Origin: Clostridia bacterium
Lineage (GTDB): Bacteria > Bacillota > Clostridia > Christensenellales > DTU072
Reading direction: 5' to 3'
DNA length: 39,064 nt
NCBI GenBank assembly: GCA_017504305.1
Contig: JAFVRJ010000014.1
Location: forward strand, 1 to 39,064
Shown here: one piece after another, positions 34,371 through 39,064 of the stretch
Position numbering within the stretch: the stretch's first letter is position 1
Layout of the letters: each line of letters begins with the position of its first letter
Made by a program: the position numbers and the translations under genes
Notes under the pieces: generated by a model
What the model saw: only the letters and a program-made list of their open reading frames with translations
The model's database searches: none
Told to the model about the DNA's origin: nothing

Positions 34371-34883
34371 TTATATCAAAAGTGCTAAAGCCGCTACTAC
34401 GAGAGCTGCAAACGGAACAACCGCCATCCAGAAACCTACTTCAAACTTCTTGCGTAAATATTTACGACGGATTTCGTATCCGGTTACCGAAGGGGTGGTA
34501 ATACGGCCCTCGGGGATGCGTGATGCTTCAAACGCCTTGGCGATACCATGCTTACGGCCCTTGTAAGCGTAGATATCATCGGTTCCGCTGACGTATTTTT
34601 TGTAGAACGGTAGAGCCTCTTGTTGGCGTTTGCGTAGATACGGCGGAACGTAGCCTTTAGCTTCGCTAACAACGGGAGTACCGGGGCGAAGGATGAGCCT
34701 ATTGCGGGATTTGCCGTTTAGGGTAGCGATCTCGCCGTGTGCATAGAAATAATCGGCGTAATCGGTATAGATATCGCCGTATGCGGTGCCTGACTTATTG
34801 GAGTGGTACATGCCACTACCTTCTTGCAAAAGTCCCAAGCCACTGCCGGTGCAAATTTCGCAGGTGTGATTATTTTCTGCCAT
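34371..34883 (-). CDS. hypothetical tail-anchored membrane protein
   Basis: A 170-residue protein I do not recognise. The N-terminus has a CEIC pair (C8, C11) that might bind metal or form a disulfide. The centre is rich in tyrosine and basic residues (PPYLRKRQQEALPFYKKY), and the last 22 residues form one membrane helix, so the bulk should face the cytoplasm. GAGGGA precedes the ATG. It is probably co-transcribed with the InlB-repeat protein. Confidence 0.55.
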   Translation of the reverse strand: MAENNHTCEICTGSGLGLLQEGSGMYHSNKSGTAYGDIYTDYADYFYAHGEIATLNGKSRNRLILRPGTPVVSEAKGYVPPYLRKRQQEALPFYKKYVSGTDDIYAYKGRKHGIAKAFEASRIPEGRITTPSVTGYEIRRKYLRKKFEVGFWMAVVPFAALVVAALALLI

Positions 34884-34976
34884 AATTCCCTCGTGAAGGG
34901 CATACTGCCCCTATAATTATATATATTATCATAAAATATTAATACACAAAAGTCAATACCCATTATAAACATTTAA

Positions 34977-35002
34977 ACAAAAAAACCGCCCTTTCGGCGG
35001 CT
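34977..35002 (-). terminator. terminator of the DUF2383-like gene
   Basis: Stem AAGCCGCC/GGGCGGTT with a GAAA loop followed by TTTTTTG on the minus strand, starting eight bases after the stop codon at 35010. Confidence 0.85.
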
Positions 35003-35009
35003 TAAATCA

Positions 35010-35438
35010 TTAAAGAAATCTGCGAATATCGATAGCGAGTTTTTCTTCAAGATCTATCAGGCGTTTCGTTAGCTCTTTGACCTCTTCTTCTGCGTTTGTA
35101 TATTGATTAAGGTAGCGGTTAAGTGATTTTACACCCATATTGCAACCATCGGTAATCAAGTCGGCAACTGTTGCATCGGACTCATCCATCGAAAGCTTGA
35201 CGTTGGTTTTCATCCAAGACATGCCTTTTGCCATGGGATTGGGTGCTTTTCCATCCGCATTATACTTAAGCAACTGATTCTTAATTTGTTCTGCGACCTC
35301 GTTGTGTTTAGCTTTACTTTCGGCAAGAAAGCTTTTAAGCGACTCCGAGTGAACGTAATCCAAAACGTCGTTGATGGAAGAAACTCCCATTTGCACACCG
35401 GCATCGCACTCTTTTAAAAGTTTAATAGTATCGTTCAT
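35010..35438 (-). CDS. DUF2383-like (ferritin-like four-helix) protein
   Basis: A 142-residue, all-helical cytoplasmic protein. Long amphipathic helices around residues 1-30, 31-58, 77-100 and 103-142, with conserved-looking acidic residues (ECDAGVQMG, ESKAKHNEV, DESDATVADL), resemble DUF2383/PA2169-type ferritin-like domains. Repeated features in the two halves (CDAGVQMGVSSIN and CNMGVKSLN) suggest an internal duplication, as usual for four-helix bundles. No clear di-iron EXXH pair, so metal binding is unproven. Strong AGGAGG site. Monocistronic. Confidence 0.6.
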   Translation of the reverse strand: MNDTIKLLKECDAGVQMGVSSINDVLDYVHSESLKSFLAESKAKHNEVAEQIKNQLLKYNADGKAPNPMAKGMSWMKTNVKLSMDESDATVADLITDGCNMGVKSLNRYLNQYTNAEEEVKELTKRLIDLEEKLAIDIRRFL

Positions 35439-35512
35439 AATAGCCTCCTAATAAAAAGAGTGTAGCCTAAACAATAAAAAAATAAACAAGTTAAATTATT
35501 TGATATAAAAAC

Positions 35513-35541
35513 TTGCAAATAAAAAAATAATATCGTATAAT
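35513..35541 (+). promoter_or_regulatory. promoter of tRNA-Ser
   Basis: TTGCAA (35513-35518), 17-base spacer, TATAAT (35536-35541). Predicted start about 20 bases before the mature tRNA. Confidence 0.78.
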
Positions 35542-35567
35542 TAACAAGCGCAAAATGAATATGTTAT

Positions 35568-35658
35568 GGAGAGATGTCCGAGGGGTCGAAGGAGCACGAT
35601 TGGAAATCGTGTATACCTCTAAAGGGTATCGTGGGTTCAAATCCCACTCTCTCCGCCA
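35568..35658 (+). tRNA. tRNA-Ser (anticodon GGA)
   Basis: A 91-base gene with seven-pair acceptor stem GGAGAGA/TCTCTCC, anticodon stem CACGA/TCGTG, loop TTGGAAA giving anticodon GGA at 35602-35604, a long variable arm typical of serine tRNAs, T-arm GTGGGTTCAAATCCCAC, discriminator G and encoded CCA. Gene content changes sharply right after it, as expected of a tRNA used as an integration site. Confidence 0.96.
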
Positions 35659-35663
35659 GAAGA

Positions 35664-35709
35664 GAATAATACGAACACCGAGAACAATTCGGAGTTCGTA
35701 TTATTTTTT
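35664..35709 (+). terminator. terminator of tRNA-Ser
   Basis: A long stem of about 18 pairs (AATAATACGAAC at the base) with a short AACAA loop, followed by TTTTTTG, beginning six bases after the CCA. Confidence 0.88.
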
Positions 35710-35763
35710 GCAAAAGACTTCTTTGGAGTCAAAATACCACGATGAATACGGATAATTTCAATG

Positions 35764-35791
35764 CAAGCCGGGCGGAAACGCTCGGCTTTTT
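35764..35791 (+). terminator. second terminator-like hairpin in the leader
   Basis: Ten-pair stem AAGCCGGGCG/CGCTCGGCTT (one G-U) with a GAAA tetraloop, then TTTTTC. No gene precedes it within 55 bases of the first terminator, so it could be an attenuator or the remnant of a lost gene. Confidence 0.72.
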
Positions 35792-35954
35792 CATATATAA
35801 TCTGAACCTTCTTCCCGTTGTTGTGATCGGAGAATACTTTTTCTATAAAGATAGAATCCCTCCGATTTATTTGCCTTCTCGTTGTGGCTATCGTAGCACG
35901 GAGAAAATCGGAAGCCAACGGGAAAAATTATCGCTGAAAACTTATAAAATACCG

Positions 35955-35990
35955 AGAGTCGGACTTGATAAAAAGTTCGGCTCTTTTTTT
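35955..35990 (+). terminator. third terminator-like hairpin in the leader
   Basis: Eleven-pair stem GAGTCGGACTT/AAGTTCGGCTC (two wobbles), six-base loop, seven T. It lies 130 bases before the first cargo gene. The rest of 35710-36121 has only a weak overlapping ORF that I do not believe, and AT-rich sequence; the GGAGGT at 36109 belongs to the next gene. Confidence 0.75.
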
Positions 35991-36121
35991 ATTTACGCAA
36001 TATTTTTTCCTTTTTCGTTGACTTCGGGGATTAAGACCGAAAGTAGTTTGAATTATTGCTTTTCTTCGTGCTGTCGTTGCCCCTGCCGGAAGGCAAATAA
36101 ATTATTCGGAGGTATTCCAAA

Positions 36122-36430
36122 ATGAAAAAAGTAGTATTCTCAATCACCAACGTAAGAAGTAAATCGGATAAGAAATTATCCGGTTTCGGGTATTTGACGG
36201 AAGGTAATTTACTCTGTCCGTGCATATCCAAAAACAACAAGCCTTATATCCGTATCTTTGAAGACGTTGAAAAGGCTTGCCACGCCGTCGCTAACAAACA
36301 AGACGAGTTCAAGGGCTATATCACAATGTACTTTACCGAAGTTCCCGTTTACAGAGAAAAAGACGGCTCTTACGATATGCTCGACCTCGAAGTCGAATAT
36401 CAAGTTTGGTACAAATTCGTAAAGGAGTAA
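36122..36430 (+). CDS. hypothetical protein of a mobile element
   Basis: A 102-residue protein of mixed composition, beginning KKVVFSITNVRSKSDKKLSGFGYLTEGN and ending in an aromatic tail EYQVWYKFVKE. I do not recognise a family. CGGAGGT lies eight bases before the ATG. It is the first of seven closely packed plus-strand genes (gaps of 1-50 bases), the second of which is seven bases on. Short, soluble, no membrane helix. Most likely conjugative-element cargo. Confidence 0.6.
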   Translation: MKKVVFSITNVRSKSDKKLSGFGYLTEGNLLCPCISKNNKPYIRIFEDVEKACHAVANKQDEFKGYITMYFTEVPVYREKDGSYDMLDLEVEYQVWYKFVKE

Positions 36431-36436
36431 TGAAAT

Positions 36437-36649
36437 ATGGCTGAATATCAACACTTTGACGGTGAAACCTTTATCACCTTTGACATTGTTTCCATCAACG
36501 AAAGAACGAACGAAGTTCAAGTTACCGTAACTAACAGGGGCAAAATAAGCGTCATCACTTACGACTTATACACCGATGAAGACGGCGAATACTTCGAATA
36601 CGGCTGTATGTACGAGAAAATCTATCTCGATGAATTTATGGAGGCTTGA
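36437..36649 (+). CDS. small acidic hypothetical protein
   Basis: A 70-residue protein with 16 Asp/Glu and only 4 Lys/Arg (net charge about -12), concentrated in the second half (YTDEDGEYFEY). No family recognised. It lies directly before ardA (one base between its stop and the ardA ATG), whose GGAGG site is inside its own end. Strong acidity and this location make a DNA-mimic role possible; that is inference. The ribosome site GGAG is partly within the end of the preceding gene. Confidence 0.55.
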   Translation: MAEYQHFDGETFITFDIVSINERTNEVQVTVTNRGKISVITYDLYTDEDGEYFEYGCMYEKIYLDEFMEA

Positions 36650-36650
36650 A

Positions 36651-37205
36651 ATGGACGGAAATATCAAAATCGTTATCGGCTCTTGGGGCTCATACAACGA
36701 ATGCAACGAAAGAGCGTTAGGCTCAAAATGGCTTGACCTTTCGGACTACAACGATTGGGAGCAAATCGCCGATGAACTCAAAGAAGAAGGCTTTATTCTC
36801 GACGGAATCGACGAAGAACTGTTTATTCAAGACGTAGAAGGCTTACCGTCCGGTTGTAAGAATTGGGATTATACCAACCCGCAAACGCTATTTGAAACGC
36901 TCTATGAATCGGGCGTTTTAGACGACGAATACAAGTATAACGTTCTGATGGCTTACCTTGAAGTCCGTTGCTACGACGACTTCGAACAACTCGTATCTTC
37001 CCACGGCTCACGTTGGAATGACGATATCAATTTGTATAAAGGCTACGATTGGGACGACTACGGACGTGAAATGTTCTCGTGTTCCGGTTATGACCGAGAG
37101 ATACCCGAACACCTGCAAGACTTTTTCGACTTTGAAGCATACGGAAAGTATCTCGGCGACTACACCGTACAAGAATACAGCGAAGGCTTAATTGAAATCT
37201 ATTAA
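36651..37205 (+). CDS. ardA: anti-restriction protein ArdA
   Basis: A 184-residue, highly acidic protein that mimics bent B-form DNA and blocks type I restriction enzymes (and their methylase) when an element enters a new host. The opening IVIGSWGSYNECNERALG, the acidic middle and the closing PEHLQDFFDFEAYGKYLG, then EGLIEIY, match ArdA of Tn916-type elements. The start at 36651 has GGAGG seven bases upstream; the open frame extends 25 codons further but without a ribosome site and over the preceding gene. A hallmark of conjugative elements. Confidence 0.9.
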   Translation: MDGNIKIVIGSWGSYNECNERALGSKWLDLSDYNDWEQIADELKEEGFILDGIDEELFIQDVEGLPSGCKNWDYTNPQTLFETLYESGVLDDEYKYNVLMAYLEVRCYDDFEQLVSSHGSRWNDDINLYKGYDWDDYGREMFSCSGYDREIPEHLQDFFDFEAYGKYLGDYTVQEYSEGLIEIY

Positions 37206-37224
37206 AAACAAGGAGATAAAAACT

Positions 37225-37632
37225 ATGAAAACAACCAACGAACAAAAGAAAATCGAAGCACTCGAAAGAATGAGAACTCTCAAACTCTATCCGAACATTA
37301 TCAAAGAATTTGAGAAAGAGAACGTCGTCAATATGTCTGAAAACGGTGGTTTCCTCTATTGGCTCAACGATGAACAAAAAGAAATCGTAGCCGAGTTTGA
37401 ACAGGAACACAACGCACTTGTGTATCACGTTATACACGATTTTACGGGCTTCGGCGAACTGCTGACGTTCTTCTACGTTTCGGACGATGACGAAGAATGG
37501 GAATACGACCGAGCGGACTTGAAAGAAGGTTACGCCTGCGCTTACGTCAAAAATCTTACCGACGATATGTGTTCAGAGTTTGGCAGCGTTTGTTTCAGAC
37601 CGCAATTCGGCGGACTTGTCAGAACAGCATAG
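37225..37632 (+). CDS. acidic hypothetical protein of a mobile element
   Basis: A 135-residue protein starting at the ATG preceded by AAGGAG (37210-37215); the open frame runs 11 codons further back across the end of ardA but lacks a ribosome site. The N-terminal 40 residues are helical (EQKKIEALERMRTLKLYPNIIKEFEKEN); the rest is acidic and aromatic (YVSDDDEEWEYDRADL). No firm family; the layout resembles small proteins common beside ArdA in Clostridia elements. Possible DNA mimic or regulator, unproven. Confidence 0.6.
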   Translation: MKTTNEQKKIEALERMRTLKLYPNIIKEFEKENVVNMSENGGFLYWLNDEQKEIVAEFEQEHNALVYHVIHDFTGFGELLTFFYVSDDDEEWEYDRADLKEGYACAYVKNLTDDMCSEFGSVCFRPQFGGLVRTA

Positions 37633-37642
37633 AAGGTAGCCT

Positions 37643-37888
37643 ATGAGAAAGCGAAACAACAAATGCTATGGATACAAAGTTTGCTATAAGGAAGAAAACA
37701 GTCGTAAATACGTTCGACACTTCCTTACATACACCTACAAACAGGCGCAAACGGCTTTGAACGGATATATTCGATATCCACCAAAAGCATGGGAAGACGA
37801 TCACATTCTCGTCAACCCGATATGGAAAATCATACCCGTTAAAAAGCGCGAAGTCAAACAAGGTATTTGGAGAGAATGTCCGTTTTAA
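37643..37888 (+). CDS. small basic hypothetical protein
   Basis: An 81-residue basic protein (RKRNNKCYGYKVCYKEENSRK at the start) with two cysteines in the first 15 residues. The phrase YKQAQTALNGYIRYPP is helical and PVKKREVKQGIW closes it. No family recognised. GAAGGTAG is a moderate ribosome site. Its charge is opposite to that of its acidic neighbours, so it could bind DNA or one of them. Confidence 0.5.
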   Translation: MRKRNNKCYGYKVCYKEENSRKYVRHFLTYTYKQAQTALNGYIRYPPKAWEDDHILVNPIWKIIPVKKREVKQGIWRECPF

Positions 37889-37937
37889 GGCATTCTCTCT
37901 TTTCAAAAACAAAATAAATTACAAGGAGATGATATAG

Positions 37938-38933
37938 ATGATTGAACTGAACCTAACGACAGCAAACAAGCAAGAAGAACTTGTAAAAGCGTATTTACAA
38001 GAAAATGCGAGTCAGACTCTTGCCGAAAAAATCAATAACGGAACGCCGTTTGAAAAAGACGGTAAACCGTTACGGAACAAAAAGACGCTTGCGGGCTTTA
38101 TGAAATATGCCTGCGAAGAAGCGAAAAAACTCGCCGAAAAAGGCGCAATCGGAACGTATGTAGATGATCCGACCGTTTACGGTTGGGCTATCCACTATTT
38201 TGAGGAAGATTCGATAGAAGGCACTTTATATACCCTCGACGGCGCCGAATACAAACCCGCACCGAAACAGTCGAAACCTATTTCAAAGACTGCCGTCAAA
38301 AAGTCGGAACCGCCGAGAGAAAAACAATTCTCTATCTTTGATATGGCGGAAGAAACCGACGAAAAGACGGACGATGAAACCGAAGACGACCTTCCTTCGC
38401 AAGAAGAAATCGACGAAATAATGACCGAGATTGCGGAAGAAGAACTCCAAGAAGAAAAACCGAAAGGCAGTCCGCTTTACCAACAATACACGCAGTTGCA
38501 AAACAAATATCCCGATTGTATCGTCGCATATCGCATTGGTGATTTTTACGAGATATTCGGAGATAACGCCGTAACCGTTGCGAACGCTTTGGATTTGACG
38601 TTGACCGGTAGAGATTGTGGGCTTGAAAGCTGCGTCCCGATGGTTGGTTTTCCTTATCACGCTTCCGACGTGTATATCGGTAAACTCGTAGATAAGGGAT
38701 ATAAAGTCGCCGTTGCGGAATCTCTCTCGGAAATACGAACTTTATCCGACGAACGAGAGATAGACGAAGAAACGGGAGAAGTCCTTTCGGAAGAAGAAAT
38801 GCAGGCGTTTGACGGCGATATCGAAGAGCCGTCGGATCTTATCGAAGAAGAAAACGAACTTGCAAAGCACTTTGATTCCGACGTGGCGTTTGAACTTGTG
38901 GACTTGCTCGGAAATACTTTTAGCGTGGGGTGA
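37938..38933 (+). CDS. AcrIIA9/PcfK-like domain fused to a MutS mismatch-recognition domain
   Basis: A 331-residue protein with two recognisable parts. Residues 1-107 match the PcfK-like family, of which AcrIIA9, a Cas9 inhibitor, is a member (KINNGTPFEKDG, KKTLAGFMKYACEEAKK, GWAIHYFEEDSIEGTLY). After an acidic linker (108-178), residues 178-265 are MutS domain I: VAYRIGDFYEIFGDNA with the F203-x-E205 mismatch-reading pair, and LDLTLTGRD. The rest of MutS (clamp, ATPase) is absent and the C-terminus is acidic. AAGGAGAT precedes the ATG. In conjugative elements pcfK is usually followed by pcfJ, as here. Whether it inhibits Cas9 or recognises DNA lesions is untested. Confidence 0.82.
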   Translation: MIELNLTTANKQEELVKAYLQENASQTLAEKINNGTPFEKDGKPLRNKKTLAGFMKYACEEAKKLAEKGAIGTYVDDPTVYGWAIHYFEEDSIEGTLYTLDGAEYKPAPKQSKPISKTAVKKSEPPREKQFSIFDMAEETDEKTDDETEDDLPSQEEIDEIMTEIAEEELQEEKPKGSPLYQQYTQLQNKYPDCIVAYRIGDFYEIFGDNAVTVANALDLTLTGRDCGLESCVPMVGFPYHASDVYIGKLVDKGYKVAVAESLSEIRTLSDEREIDEETGEVLSEEEMQAFDGDIEEPSDLIEEENELAKHFDSDVAFELVDLLGNTFSVG

Positions 38934-38938
38934 TAAAA

Positions 38939-39064
38939 ATGATTGAAACGAAAATCAAACCGATACCGAAATACATCATCGAACGTATCAAAAAGGAAGA
39001 TAAGAACTACCGGAATTACGGCTCCGGGCTTACTCGCTTTTACGCCTATCTGACGAAGAACGAC
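38939..39064 (+). CDS. start of a PcfJ-like gene, cut by the window end
   Basis: 42 codons run off the end. The protein begins METKIKPIPKYI-like residues (MIETKIKPIPKYIIERIKK) and continues NYGSGLTRFYAYLTKND. The position directly after a pcfK-like gene and this style of N-terminus suggest PcfJ, a conjugative-element protein of unknown function. Ribosome site is weak (GGGGTGAT). Identity is tentative because only the first part is visible. Confidence 0.5.
   Translation, partial: MIETKIKPIPKYIIERIKKEDKNYRNYGSGLTRFYAYLTKND

Larger units (their letters stand above)
35659..39064 (+). mobile_element. left end of a probable integrative conjugative element next to tRNA-Ser
   Basis: From just beyond the tRNA to the window end, all seven genes are on one strand, small, tightly packed and of conjugative-element type (ardA, pcfK/AcrIIA9-like, pcfJ-like). 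Codon choice shifts too, with more GAA, TCC/TCG and GAC-rich acidic runs than in the genes to the left. No integrase, relaxase or att copy is in view; they would be at the far end. Boundary at the tRNA is inferred. Confidence 0.65.

Noticed and set aside
35742..36125. 127-codon open frame after tRNA-Ser
   Set aside because: It runs through two terminator hairpins, has no ribosome site and an odd cysteine-rich low-complexity end; most likely not a gene.

Overview
The window looks like a chromosome segment of an anaerobic gut-type member of the Bacillota (Clostridia), probably known only from metagenomes. I infer this from the purine riboswitch, the SsrA/SmpB/SecG neighbourhood, MetA with Glu111 (the acetyl-CoA-using type), AGGAGG-like ribosome sites nearly everywhere, sigma-A-type promoters and many short intrinsic terminators. 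I cannot name a genus. Coding density is high, and most genes sit in short same-strand operons.

Left part (1-10.6 kb): an array of small hairpins, then a tight minus-strand arginine operon read argG-argH-argC-argJ-argB-argF plus a DUF308 membrane protein. It covers the arginine pathway except argD. Next come a DMT exporter, an alpha/beta esterase, a nitroreductase broken by one frameshift in an A5 run, and a small amidase-fold protein. Middle (10.7-19.6 kb): a 1337-residue cell-surface repeat protein with its own promoter, a two-gene operon of an SDR and an old-yellow-enzyme/FeS/FAD reductase, then a minus-strand pair (beta-propeller glycosidase-like protein, YwaF-like membrane protein).

Core (19.6-33.5 kb): a uridine-kinase-like nucleoside kinase preceded by a purine riboswitch whose architecture suggests ligand-on control. 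It is followed by an AT-rich DUF4041/GIY-YIG gene lodged next to the 3' end of tmRNA. A minus-strand run metY-metA-recF-argS-hisJ/K follows, lying between smpB and ssrA, with secG upstream of smpB. On the plus strand two membrane proteins precede a cysteine synthase. O-acetylhomoserine synthesis (metA), sulfhydrylation (metY) and cysteine synthesis (cysK) together give the cell direct sulfide assimilation.

Right part (33.5-39 kb): a tandem array of about 130-bp structured repeats whose stems covary between copies, three small hypothetical genes, then tRNA-Ser(GGA). Past the tRNA the content changes to conjugative-element cargo: small acidic proteins, ArdA anti-restriction, an AcrIIA9/PcfK-like domain fused to a MutS mismatch-recognition domain, and the start of a PcfJ-like gene. 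This is probably one end of an integrative element inserted at or near the tRNA; its other end lies outside the window.

The observations most worth following are the covarying repeat array, the riboswitch whose read-through RNA could re-fold on its own 5' end, and the anti-defence gene set beside the tRNA.
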